Shown here one piece after another: positions 36,758-44,466 of a stretch of 64,000 nt of DNA. A program made the position numbers and the translations under genes. The stretch is from Hungatella_A sp034142505 (lineage in GTDB: Bacteria; Bacillota; Clostridia; Lachnospirales; Lachnospiraceae), in the NCBI GenBank assembly GCA_034142505.1, contig JAWZDV010000006.1, positions 62,001-126,000 of the forward strand, read 5' to 3'. Position 1 is the stretch's first letter, and the number at the start of each line of letters is the position of its first letter. The notes under the pieces are model-generated. The model was not told the DNA's origin. It searched no databases and saw only the letters and a list, made by a program, of their open reading frames with translations.

Positions 36758-37642
36758 TTACTTCCTCCTCTCCTTGTTCCCCTGACTTCCTGCCTCTTCA
36801 TCTCTCCACATACGGCGGTATTCCGCCGGTGTCATGCCTACATAGTTGCGAAAGCTTCTGCAAAAATACTGGGAACTGTTAAAGCCTGCCATCAGCGCCA
36901 CATCCGTGACAGAGTAGGACGGTTCCCACAAAAGCTCTTTTGCCTTGCCGATGCGCAGCATCGTGATATATTCCGTGCATTTCATCCCCATCTGCTGAAG
37001 GAAATATTTCCGGACATAACGGGAACTGATGCCGAACTGCTCCGACAGTTCCTCCAAGTTTAAATCTTCTTCCAGATTCTGATTGATATAGCGGATCATC
37101 TTTCCGATCCGGTCCTGTTTCTTGGGGCTCTGTTCCTGTTTCTTCTCGTCTATGTAGTAGGACAGACCCGCGTAGAGCTGGGCCATGGCAAAATCCATCT
37201 GGGTCTTCATGTAGCTGTCCTCCCGCTTCATGCGGTGCAGGCAGCAGATATTTTCAAGCTGCCGTAAAATCCCTTCACAGTGGCAGAGTTTGTGGTAGTC
37301 GCCTGCATTTTCCAGGAAGGATACTTTTGGTTTTGCATAGGACGACATAATGACCGCCATCTCTACCTGGGTGATCTTACACGCGTTTTTAACATCCACT
37401 ACAAAGCAGTGGGGCGCGTAGGGATTGATGATGATACAGTCTCCCTGTTTTAAGGGAACATAATCATCTCCGACGCCCATGATGCAGCATCCGGTATTGA
37501 TGTAATTGATTTCATAGGCCATATGGCTATGGGATTCAAAGCGGTAGTTGGACGGAAAGCGGAAGATACCTGCATTCTGCATCACCACCTCGTAGCCGCT
37601 CCCGGTTATGATCTCCAGGATCGACTGCTCTGTCTTATTCAT
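36758..37642 (-). CDS. AraC family transcriptional regulator (within sugar operon)
   Basis: A 294-residue regulator with an N-terminal cupin (FESHSHMAYEINYINTG, DCIIINPYAPHCF). A two-motif AraC DNA-binding domain spans about residues 185-285 (LNLEELSEQFGISSRYVRKYFLQQMG, VTDVALMAGFNSSQYFCRSFRNYVGMTPAEY). It lies inside the catabolic operon, between the aldolase and the transporter genes, so it may autoregulate as part of the operon. The ATG has GGAGG 7 bases upstream. The inducer is presumably the transported sugar or a pathway intermediate. Confidence 0.88.
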   Translation of the reverse strand: MNKTEQSILEIITGSGYEVVMQNAGIFRFPSNYRFESHSHMAYEINYINTGCCIMGVGDDYVPLKQGDCIIINPYAPHCFVVDVKNACKITQVEMAVIMSSYAKPKVSFLENAGDYHKLCHCEGILRQLENICCLHRMKREDSYMKTQMDFAMAQLYAGLSYYIDEKKQEQSPKKQDRIGKMIRYINQNLEEDLNLEELSEQFGISSRYVRKYFLQQMGMKCTEYITMLRIGKAKELLWEPSYSVTDVALMAGFNSSQYFCRSFRNYVGMTPAEYRRMWRDEEAGSQGNKERRK

Positions 37643-37674
37643 GCCACACCTCCTTGCGCCACGATGGGAGCAGG

Positions 37675-38364
37675 TTACATAATTCCATGTTTAGCAAAGG
37701 ATTCCTTCGCACCCATGCCGGCGCGGATGGCTTCCGACACCATTTTCTCGCCGGTGGCCTTCTCATAGGCTTTCTGAATCACTTCTTTTTCTATGGCTTT
37801 CGGTATGACCACCACACCATCTAAATCACCGAAAATGATGTCCCCCGGATTCACCCGGACTCCCTCAATCTCGATGGGTACCCGGAAATCAATGACTTTG
37901 CCTCTGGGGGCCTGGTCCTGGGCGTATCTGCCGTAAGAAAAGCAGGGGAAGTCCAACTCTGCAATTCCTTTTGTATCCCGGTGAAAACCGTTAACCACTG
38001 CTCCGGCCGCCCCCAGAATCTGCATCCTGGTACACATTAACTCTCCTACCAGCGCGTAGGCTGGGGAGGAACCGGTACAGATATAAATCTCGTCTTTTTT
38101 GATGTCGTCTAACGCTTCCAGCATCAAGCCAAATGGTTTTTTCATAATCGGGTTCTGCCCGTCTGACAGTTCCTCAAAGGCATCTGCTTCCAATACGGTC
38201 ATCGCCCGGCCGGCCGCCACCATATGATCCTTAATCGGCTGAATCCGGTATGGCAGAAACTGATGCCAGTAGTGCATTTGATCTAAGATATCTCCGATGA
38301 CGGCAGAGTATAGTTCCTTCCGCATCAGGGTAAATAATTCTTCATCATTTTTCCATGTAATCAT
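37675..38364 (-). CDS. RraA-family aldolase-like protein
   Basis: A 229-residue RraA/HMG-aldolase-family protein. The motif GELMCTRMQILGAAGAVVNGFHRD keeps the Arg129-Asp130 pair that binds pyruvate and Mg2+ in true aldolases. GDLDGVVVIP follows near residue 180. It is therefore more likely a class II pyruvate aldolase than an RNase E inhibitor. In this operon it may cleave the 2-keto-3-deoxy sugar acid made by the IlvD/Edd dehydratase; that is inferred. The ATG at 38364 follows GAAGAGGAG. The upstream in-frame 45 codons look like non-coding spacer. Confidence 0.8.
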   Translation of the reverse strand: MITWKNDEELFTLMRKELYSAVIGDILDQMHYWHQFLPYRIQPIKDHMVAAGRAMTVLEADAFEELSDGQNPIMKKPFGLMLEALDDIKKDEIYICTGSSPAYALVGELMCTRMQILGAAGAVVNGFHRDTKGIAELDFPCFSYGRYAQDQAPRGKVIDFRVPIEIEGVRVNPGDIIFGDLDGVVVIPKAIEKEVIQKAYEKATGEKMVSEAIRAGMGAKESFAKHGIM

Positions 38365-38450
38365 GGTTGTCTCCTCTTCCGGGCCGCTGGCATCTGCAAA
38401 ACCGCATTCCACATTTTGCCGCGTCTGCCTGCGGGCCGCTTCATTTTCCT

Positions 38451-38515
38451 CTGCTCTGCAACCGCATCTTCCGCGGCTCCATTTCCTACTACTCCACAAC
38501 CGCGCCTTCCGCGGC
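38451..38515. repeat. 27-bp imperfect direct repeat spanning the dehydratase stop codon
   Basis: 38489-38515 encodes the last residues and stop of the IlvD/Edd protein. 38451-38477 repeats it with four or five differences (shared core CAACCGC and CTTCCGCGGC). The copies are 38 bases apart, suggesting a small tandem duplication of the gene tail into the spacer. Confidence 0.55.
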
Positions 38516-40159
38516 TGACTTACTGATCTTCCGGTACGTGCTTAGATATCCGTCCGGAAGTTCCTTCTCCGGCCGCACCCAGCGCGATCTTCTTTCCTCC
38601 AGAACGGTATCGTCCACCAGCAGGGTCAGTTCTCCGCCCGGCACATTGATGTGGATGGTATCCCCGTCCTCCACCAGCGCCAGCGCGCCGCCCTCATAGG
38701 CTTCCGGGGAAATGTGGCCAACGAAGCATCCCCGGTTAGAACCTGAGAAACGCCCGTCTGTCACCACCGCGCAGCTTCCTGATAAATTCATACCCTCCAG
38801 ACACTTCATAGGCCGGTACATCTCCGGCATACCCGGGCCTCCCTTTGGTCCTTCGTATCTTAAAACTACCATAGTGCCCGGTTTTACCTCGCCGCCTAAA
38901 ATAGCGCCGCACGCCTCCTGCTCACTGTGGTATACCTTCGCCGTCCCTGTGAAATCCAGCAGATTCTCAGGAATCGCCGCCGGCTTCACCACAGCTCCCA
39001 TAGGCGCCATATTGCCAGTCAGCACAGCCACGCCGCCGTTTGGATGAAATGGTTCCACGGCTGTCTTAATCACTTCTCTTCTTACGGATTCAGCCTCCTG
39101 CGCTAAATTCTCCTCCACGGTGCGGCCGCTCACAGTCATACAGTCCGTATGGAGCCACTGCTTCAATTCCTTCATCACGGCCGGCACACCGCCCGCCTCG
39201 TAGAAATCCACCATATCATAGGGGGATGCCGGGTATACCGACGCCACCTGCGGGACTTTTTTGCTGAATGAGCCAAAGGTGTCCAGCGGCAGCAGCCCCA
39301 GACCCGCTTCTTTATGGATCGCCTGTAAATGCATGATTGCGTTGGTGGAACCGCCAATGCCCATCAGGACCGTGATGGCATTTTCCATGGATTTCCGCGT
39401 GATGATCTGCCTGGCAGTCATTCCTTTCTTCACCATGTCCATGGCAGCCCGCCCTGTCTCATAGGCAATCTGCATCCGTTTTGCGTAGACCGCCGGTATC
39501 ACCGCACTGCCCGGCAGGCTCATGCCCAGCGCTTCCGCCATGCATCCCATGGTATTGGCCGTTCCTAACATCGCGCAGGAACCGGCGCAGGGTTCTGCCA
39601 GATTCTCAATCTCCTCAAATTCTTTCTCGTCAATCTTGCCGCGCTGCTTCCAGCCCACAGCCTCCGTGACAATGTTACCGTCATAATGTTTCCCTTGATA
39701 GACCGCCGGCATCATCGGGCCGCTGTTGCAGAACACTGCCGGAATATCCAGTCTCGCCGCCGCCATCAAAAGTCCCGGCACAATCTTGTCACAGGAACCG
39801 AGGAGTACCATACCGTCAAACTTATGGGCACGCACCATGCACTCCACGGAAGAAGTGATCAAGTCTCTGGACGGTAAAATATACCGCATCCCATCGTGTC
39901 CCTCCGCGATTCCGTCACAGGGGGCAATGGTCCCGAAGGTCATCGCCGTTCCACCGGCCGATTCGATGCCGCGTTCTACTTGTTTACATAATTCGTCGAT
40001 ATTGTAGTGTCCGGGAGTTGCGTTTGTGTAGGTATTTACAATTGCAATCAGCGGTTTCGACAGACTCTCGTCCGTAAATCCCATGGATTTGTAGAGTGCC
40101 CGCTTTAATGCCCCGCCGTCCCCCCGGAGCAGTTGGTTATAGTAATGATGTTCTTCCAT
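38489..40159 (-). CDS. IlvD/Edd family dehydratase (probable sugar-acid dehydratase)
   Basis: A 556-residue IlvD/Edd protein. Three cysteines for an Fe-S cluster are visible: GTIAPCDGIAEGHDGM, LLGSCDKIVPG and EPCAGSCAMLGTANTM. The family covers dihydroxy-acid, phosphogluconate, arabinonate, xylonate and gluconate dehydratases. With a dehydrogenase, lactonase and aldolase in the same operon, a sugar-acid dehydratase giving a 2-keto-3-deoxy acid is favoured over branched-chain amino acid synthesis. No other ilv gene is present. Start ATG follows GAGAGGA. The gene ends next to a small duplicated segment. Confidence 0.85.
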   Translation of the reverse strand: MEEHHYYNQLLRGDGGALKRALYKSMGFTDESLSKPLIAIVNTYTNATPGHYNIDELCKQVERGIESAGGTAMTFGTIAPCDGIAEGHDGMRYILPSRDLITSSVECMVRAHKFDGMVLLGSCDKIVPGLLMAAARLDIPAVFCNSGPMMPAVYQGKHYDGNIVTEAVGWKQRGKIDEKEFEEIENLAEPCAGSCAMLGTANTMGCMAEALGMSLPGSAVIPAVYAKRMQIAYETGRAAMDMVKKGMTARQIITRKSMENAITVLMGIGGSTNAIMHLQAIHKEAGLGLLPLDTFGSFSKKVPQVASVYPASPYDMVDFYEAGGVPAVMKELKQWLHTDCMTVSGRTVEENLAQEAESVRREVIKTAVEPFHPNGGVAVLTGNMAPMGAVVKPAAIPENLLDFTGTAKVYHSEQEACGAILGGEVKPGTMVVLRYEGPKGGPGMPEMYRPMKCLEGMNLSGSCAVVTDGRFSGSNRGCFVGHISPEAYEGGALALVEDGDTIHINVPGGELTLLVDDTVLEERRSRWVRPEKELPDGYLSTYRKISKSAAEGAVVE

Positions 40160-40182
40160 ATTGTCCTCTCATGGTATCACAG

Positions 40183-40941
40183 TTACGTAAAGTCATTGGC
40201 TGCAACCACCGGCAGCGTGGCTGCTCCGTCAATCGTCAGCGTGCTTCCCGTGATATAATCTGCCGCATCGGAGGCCATATAGATGACCCCCTGTGCAATC
40301 TCCTCCGTCGTGGCAAACCGTCGGAGCGGAAGTCTTGCCGCCGCCTCCAGCCGGATATCTCCCGGCTCCCAGCCTACATCTGTGTAGCCCGGCGCCACAT
40401 CCACCATGCGGATTCCCTTAAGTGCCAGCTCCATGGCCGCATTCCTGGTAAACTTGGACACCGCCGCTTTCGTCGGCCCATAGATCGTCGCCCGCGGCCA
40501 GCATCCCTCCACCTGATTGGAGGAAATATTGATGATAACGCCTTTTACCTCTCTCTCAATCATCCGCTTTGCCGCAATCTGACTGCTGAAATACACGCCT
40601 TTCCAGTCCACCCGCGTCATCTGATCAAAATCTTCCTCCGTGGCATCCAGGAAATACACTTCACTACTGATTCCTGCATTATTCACCACCACGTCCACCA
40701 CACCAAAGATCTCAAACGCCTGCTCATACATCCGGCGGATATCGTCCAAAACTCCCATGTCGGCATAGATGGCTTCCGCTCTTCTTCCGCATTCTTCCGC
40801 AATCCGGCACACTTCCTCTGCCGCCCCTTTGTCGCTTCTATAATTCACCACAATGTCATACCCGGCCTTCGCCATGGAAATTGCGATCTGTCTCCCAATC
40901 CCCTTGGCCGCTCCCGTAATCAACGCTGTTTTCTGTCTCAT
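40183..40941 (-). CDS. Short-chain dehydrogenase/reductase (probable aldose 1-dehydrogenase)
   Basis: A 252-residue classical SDR: cofactor loop TGAAKGIGR, NNAG motif VVVNNAGIS, catalytic Ser in INISSNQVEG and the Tyr-x-x-x-Lys YGPTKAAV. The position between a lactonase and a sugar-acid dehydratase suggests it oxidises the aldose to the lactone. A 3-oxoacyl reductase function is the generic alternative. Its ATG overlaps the lactonase stop by 4 bases. NAD versus NADP preference cannot be told. Confidence 0.85.
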   Translation of the reverse strand: MRQKTALITGAAKGIGRQIAISMAKAGYDIVVNYRSDKGAAEEVCRIAEECGRRAEAIYADMGVLDDIRRMYEQAFEIFGVVDVVVNNAGISSEVYFLDATEEDFDQMTRVDWKGVYFSSQIAAKRMIEREVKGVIINISSNQVEGCWPRATIYGPTKAAVSKFTRNAAMELALKGIRMVDVAPGYTDVGWEPGDIRLEAAARLPLRRFATTEEIAQGVIYMASDAADYITGSTLTIDGAATLPVVAANDFT

Positions 40942-41897
40942 TTCCCTCTTCCTCCATACCTATATGGCAGCACTCCGGCAACCGGAAGCCGCACTGCATA
41001 TAACTGGCCTCCCAAACCGTTCTCGTCCATGGCCGTTGTGATATACAATGTCTTCAAATCCTCATCCCCAAATGTCACACAGGACACATTCTTCGCCGGC
41101 ACCGGTATCTCCGCCAGCTTTTGGCCGGTCTGCGGATCATAACAGCAGACTTTCCCGCCGCCCCACATGGCTACCCATAACTTGCCTTCCGAGTCTATGG
41201 TCATCCCGTCCGGAGAACCGTCAGCCGGGTCCACAGCCACCGCCAGTTTCCGGCCGGTCAAATCCCCGCCTTCCATCTGGTACTCCTCGATCATCCCCTT
41301 GGATGTATCGATATGATAGAATCGATTCCCGTCCCATGCCATCCCATTCGGTATGGTGTAACCGGGATATTCAGCAATTACCTCATTCTCTTCAATACAG
41401 TAAAGGCTTCCGCTTTTTTTCGCTCTTGGGTGCTCCTGGCTCTTCGCCATGGTCCCCACCCACAACCGCCCGTTGGCATCACATTTCCCATCATTGAATC
41501 TCATATAATCCGGAAGTGAGAGTTCTGTCAGCGTCTCCGTCCTCTTCCCATCCACCGTAATCCTGACCAGCCGATGCCCAATCGCCGCTACCACTCCATC
41601 CGCCGAGCGAACGCGAGGGGGATTTTCCACTCCATCCGCCGAGCAAATGCGAGGGGGATTTTCCACTCCATCACTGCACGGTACCAGACATCCAACCATG
41701 TCCTCCGTGTCAAATTCCCAAAGCTTCGCCGTCTCATCACCAGGTCGGATACCGTAAATCTTACAGCCCTCTATATCCAGAAAATACAGCCGCCCGCTCC
41801 GTTCTTCCCAGACACATCCCTCTCCCAGTCTGCATCGGAGCGGAAGATCTGGCAGCACCTGCCGGACTTCATCATGATTCTTACCCTCAATCTGCAC
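40938..41897 (-). CDS. SMP-30/gluconolactonase family sugar lactonase
   Basis: A roughly 319-residue six-bladed propeller lactonase. Metal ligands are visible: Glu in RLGEGCVW, Asn in FNDGKCDANGR, Asn in IPNGMAWD and Asp in GSPDGMTID. It should open the aldonolactone made by the neighbouring SDR. It contains an in-frame 12-residue duplication (VENPPRICSADG and VENPPRVRSADG) between two blades, absent from the usual family pattern. A GTG at 41897 is the preferred start, with GAGGT 7 bases upstream; GTG codons at 41900 and 41906 are alternatives. It is first in the eight-gene operon. Confidence 0.82.
   Translation of the reverse strand: MQIEGKNHDEVRQVLPDLPLRCRLGEGCVWEERSGRLYFLDIEGCKIYGIRPGDETAKLWEFDTEDMVGCLVPCSDGVENPPRICSADGVENPPRVRSADGVVAAIGHRLVRITVDGKRTETLTELSLPDYMRFNDGKCDANGRLWVGTMAKSQEHPRAKKSGSLYCIEENEVIAEYPGYTIPNGMAWDGNRFYHIDTSKGMIEEYQMEGGDLTGRKLAVAVDPADGSPDGMTIDSEGKLWVAMWGGGKVCCYDPQTGQKLAEIPVPAKNVSCVTFGDEDLKTLYITTAMDENGLGGQLYAVRLPVAGVLPYRYGGRGK
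41593..41672. repeat. Tandem 36-bp repeat inside the lactonase gene
   Basis: Units at 41593-41628 and 41629-41664 are identical at 34 of 36 positions, and a third copy begins (ACTCCATC, 41665-41672). The unit length is a multiple of three, so the gene stays in frame with a repeated 12-residue block. Confidence 0.9.
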
Positions 41898-41984
41898 CAC
41901 ACACACCTCTTTTCTATAAATTTAGTGTATGTCTTTTTCGGCACGCTGTCTGTCACGAAACGGAACCGCAGACAAATGTATTGC

Positions 41985-42014
41985 ACTTTTCGGAACTTTT
42001 CTGTCCAACTTTTT
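41985..42014. promoter_or_regulatory. ACTTTT direct repeats upstream of the lactonase operon
   Basis: ACTTTT occurs at 41985-41990, 41995-42000 and 42009-42014, spaced roughly one helical turn apart. Direct repeats of this kind are typical of AraC-family sites, and the operon encodes an AraC protein. The motif is short, so this is tentative. Confidence 0.25.
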
Positions 42015-42106
42015 CATGTTTTTTATTATAATCTTACGACCGCATCAAAAGCATTACCTTAAATTGCCCATGCGTTTATAAATTTTGCTCAATTATTCTC
42101 CCATTC

Positions 42107-42136
42107 TTGATTTTTTTTCGTATAAATTGATATAAT
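42107..42136 (+). promoter_or_regulatory. Sigma-A promoter of the aldose 1-epimerase gene
   Basis: TTGATT (42107-42112), an 18-base spacer and TATAAT (42131-42136), with GAAAGGAG shortly before the ATG at 42179. Confidence 0.65.
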
Positions 42137-42178
42137 TTAACCATCACAAGGGAAAAGCCCCTGAAAGGAGCCTGGCTT

Positions 42179-43267
42179 ATGAACATAAATATCAATAAAA
42201 TCAGCAATTTTTATCCAGAAAAATCAGACATAAATTCAGATGTGTTTGAAGTGATTTTAGAAGACGAAGGTCATATCCGGGTATGTCTTCTCACCTACGG
42301 AGCTACCCTCTGCCGCCTGATGATACCAAATCGGAACGGCCAGTTAGAAAATGTTGTACTTAGCTATGAAAATTACCGTGATTACCGGAACAATCCCTTG
42401 TACGCCGGCGCCACCCTGGCTCCAGCCGCGGGACGTATTAAAAGAGCCAGTCTGCCCATCCAAAATCAACTCTGTCCCCTCTCCGCCAATGACGGGCGCC
42501 ACAACCTTCATGGCGGGTTTCAGAGTGCTTCTTACCAAAACTGGACCATTGCCAATAACTGCAAAACCGATAAACAAGCTTCCGTCACCTTCGTGCTCCA
42601 TCTCCCCCACAACTTAGACGGCTTTCCCGGAAACCGCACCTTATCTGTCCGCTATACCCTGACAAACCGTCATTCTTTAGAGATTGCATATCAGGCTACC
42701 ACTGACGTCTCAACCTATATCAACATGTCCAATCACAGTTATTTTAACTTGTCTGGCGACTTCACCCGTTCCGGGCTGGAACAAACCTTGCAGATCCACG
42801 CAGACACCTATTTAGAAAATGATACCGAGCATATTCCAGTTTACATAAAACCATGTGATCACACCCCCTTTGATTTTCGCAAACCATCCGTCATCTGCTC
42901 CCGGGCCGCCGCCTGCCCCGGTGACCCACAGCTAATCAACGCCAATGGTTACAACAACGCGTTCCTGTTACAGAACAACCCCACTGCCCCAAAACGTCCA
43001 TCCAAAGCGCTGACCCTGTCAGACACCATATCCGGCAGACACCTTTCCCTATATACCGATCAGCCATCCATCGTCCTGTATTCCGGCGGATACATCGGAA
43101 ACAGCCATCTTCTTGCCGGTGGCACAACATCCACCAACTCCTGCGCCATCGCCCTGGAACCCCAGGACATCCCCGACGTCTGCCACATCACGCCCACCCG
43201 CTATCATTTGACAAAACCAGACAATCCCTATCAACGAAGAATCCTGTATTCCTTCGGTTTGAATTAA
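42179..43267 (+). CDS. galM: Aldose 1-epimerase (galactose mutarotase)
   Basis: A 362-residue galactose mutarotase. Typical elements are GATLAPAAGRIKRA, NDGRHNLHGGFQ (substrate His), MSNHSYFNLSGD (catalytic His), HTPFDFRKP and the catalytic Glu in IALEPQDIPD. It interconverts alpha and beta aldoses. It is divergent from the lactonase/dehydrogenase operon, which fits supply of the beta-pyranose form to an aldose dehydrogenase. Start ATG follows GAAAGGAG. The sugar may be galactose, glucose or arabinose. It is the last clearly chromosomal gene before the mobile island. Confidence 0.9.
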   Translation: MNININKISNFYPEKSDINSDVFEVILEDEGHIRVCLLTYGATLCRLMIPNRNGQLENVVLSYENYRDYRNNPLYAGATLAPAAGRIKRASLPIQNQLCPLSANDGRHNLHGGFQSASYQNWTIANNCKTDKQASVTFVLHLPHNLDGFPGNRTLSVRYTLTNRHSLEIAYQATTDVSTYINMSNHSYFNLSGDFTRSGLEQTLQIHADTYLENDTEHIPVYIKPCDHTPFDFRKPSVICSRAAACPGDPQLINANGYNNAFLLQNNPTAPKRPSKALTLSDTISGRHLSLYTDQPSIVLYSGGYIGNSHLLAGGTTSTNSCAIALEPQDIPDVCHITPTRYHLTKPDNPYQRRILYSFGLN

Positions 43268-43359
43268 AGATTGTCCTTCCGGGTATTATTTGTTAGAAAT
43301 GTTCGTTTTAAGTATGGATAACCAAAATATCGCAGTATAGCGGCGAGCCATGCTTTAAG

Positions 43360-43413
43360 ACAAGAAAAGGAGGTATGCGTCCCGTGGAGGGGTAGAATAC
43401 CTCCTTTTCTTGT
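43360..43413. repeat. 17-bp perfect inverted repeat (stem-loop)
   Basis: ACAAGAAAAGGAGGTAT (43360-43376) is the exact complement of ATACCTCCTTTTCTTGT (43397-43413), with a 20-base loop. It could be a terminator or element-specific structure. The plus-strand side is followed by a run of G, not T. Confidence 0.8.
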
Positions 43414-43445
43414 GGGGGGGCCAAAGGGGGCAACGCCCCATTTGG

Positions 43446-43483
43446 CACACGACTTTGCGAAGCAAAGTGTAGTGTGTTATACG
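43446..43483 (+). other. oriT: MOBV/pMV158-type origin of transfer (oriT) remnant
   Basis: An inverted repeat, ACTTTGC (43452-43458) and GCAAAGT (43462-43468), is followed by TAGTGTGTTA (43470-43479). In the pMV158/MobM family the nick falls in TAGTGTG/TTA just after such a repeat, so the predicted nick is between 43476 and 43477. The match includes the flanking TTATAC. A relaxase gene would be expected nearby, but none is present in the window, so the site looks orphaned. Confidence 0.7.
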
Positions 43484-43552
43484 CTCTGTCGGCGTTGCCG
43501 TGAAAATGCCGTTGCCGCCGGGGAGGGCAAGGCGACCAATCCCTCAAAGTGC

Positions 43553-43768
43553 TTAGCCACTCTCTTTCTGATTTTGGAGCGTTTCTTTTCTAAAAATTGA
43601 AATGGGCGCGCAATCATCACAAAGGACAGCAGGATTTCTTTCTGTGTCATATCCCAAATGCGCACACATACCATTTTGAAATCTTCTTCCACAATTAGTA
43701 CAAGCATCTCTATGCTCGTTGTAAAACACATCCAGTTCGCGGGTGTGCCTATGTGTCATTTCCTGCAT
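43553..43768 (-). CDS. Small cysteine-rich (zinc-ribbon-like) protein
   Basis: A 71-residue ORF with two Cys pairs, CTNC and CDDC, about 30 residues apart, plus a Cys and His between (MCAHLG), suggesting a zinc ribbon. It resembles no family I can name. Start ATG at 43768 has TAGGG 7-8 bases upstream. It sits between an oriT-like site and an alpha/beta hydrolase, inside the mobile island. A real gene is likely but not certain; it could be the remaining part of a longer island protein. Confidence 0.45.
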   Translation of the reverse strand: MQEMTHRHTRELDVFYNEHRDACTNCGRRFQNGMCAHLGYDTERNPAVLCDDCAPISIFRKETLQNQKESG

Positions 43769-43811
43769 CACCTATCCCTACTCTCTCATGTTCGATTTTT
43801 CTTTAAATTGA

Positions 43812-44441
43812 TTAAGTGTTTTGCAAATAGTATTCATTCAATATATTTGCTAAGGCTTTTGGATTTTCTTCATTGACAACATGGCCTGTTCCCTCAATAA
43901 TTTTTAATTCTGCACCTTTAATGTTTTGCGACAAAAAATATGCTGATTTCATATTTGCACTATCTTTCTTTCCGCAAAGGATTAGAGTGGGGCATTTAAT
44001 ATCTTTCACCCTATCACTGAAATCAAAGTTCTTCATAGTGTTTCCTAAAGCAAAAGTGTCCTTTTTATCAAATGCCATAGTTTCAAAAATAGATTTTGGT
44101 AAAAATCTGAAAATTATATTTTGAAAACTAAATGCTACTTTCGGGACTTTATATGGCGTTCCGATTAAAACTAATGTTTTCACTTTTTGCGGGAAATCCA
44201 AAGCAAAATTTAAAACCAAAATACCACCTAATGAAAGGCCGCATAAATGAATTTGTCCGTCAAATTCGTTGCAATATTTTACAAATGACGAATATAGATT
44301 TTTGTAGCTTGCCTCTTTTCCTTCAAGGATGGAGGATAGATTTGGACATACAATATCTTCGTTGTTTGTTATATATGAAAGTGTTTTTTCCCAACTTGTT
44401 GCTTTGTGTCCTGAGCCATGAACAAAAATTTTTGTTGCCAT
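43812..44441 (-). CDS. Alpha/beta hydrolase, AT-rich and probably acquired
   Basis: A 209-residue alpha/beta hydrolase. The N-terminal FVHGSGHKATSW holds the oxyanion region, GLSLGG is the nucleophile elbow, Asp lies in CGKKDSAN and His in EGTGHVVNEENP. There is no signal peptide. The gene is visibly more AT-rich, with AAA/TTT-rich codons, than the operons on both sides, which fits arrival with the island. Substrate is unknown. Start ATG follows AAAGGAGA. Confidence 0.8.
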   Translation of the reverse strand: MATKIFVHGSGHKATSWEKTLSYITNNEDIVCPNLSSILEGKEASYKNLYSSFVKYCNEFDGQIHLCGLSLGGILVLNFALDFPQKVKTLVLIGTPYKVPKVAFSFQNIIFRFLPKSIFETMAFDKKDTFALGNTMKNFDFSDRVKDIKCPTLILCGKKDSANMKSAYFLSQNIKGAELKIIEGTGHVVNEENPKALANILNEYYLQNT

Positions 44442-44466
44442 AAGTATCTCCTTTGAATTTTATGCT

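Larger units (their letters stand above)
43268..43552. other. Intergenic left end of decayed mobile island
   Basis: There is no convincing gene here. It contains a 17-bp perfect inverted repeat (43360-43413), a second hairpin (43420-43446), the oriT-like site and GC-rich spacer. The left island boundary lies somewhere between the galM stop and about 43360; no attachment repeat could be identified by eye. Confidence 0.5.

Noticed and set aside
37675..38499. A 274-residue version of the RraA protein
   Set aside because: The extra 45 N-terminal residues cover the spacer and a duplicated tail of the upstream gene and are Arg/Glu-rich; ATG at 38364 has the ribosome site.
38489..40159. ilvD for branched-chain amino acid synthesis
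   Set aside because: No other ilv or leu genes are present; the operon contains lactonase, sugar dehydrogenase and a sugar importer.
41593..41672. The 36-bp repeats as a CRISPR array
   Set aside because: The units are directly adjacent with no spacers and lie inside a coding frame.
43360..43413. The inverted repeat as terminal repeats of an insertion sequence
   Set aside because: The arms are only 20 bases apart with no transposase between them, so it is a stem-loop.
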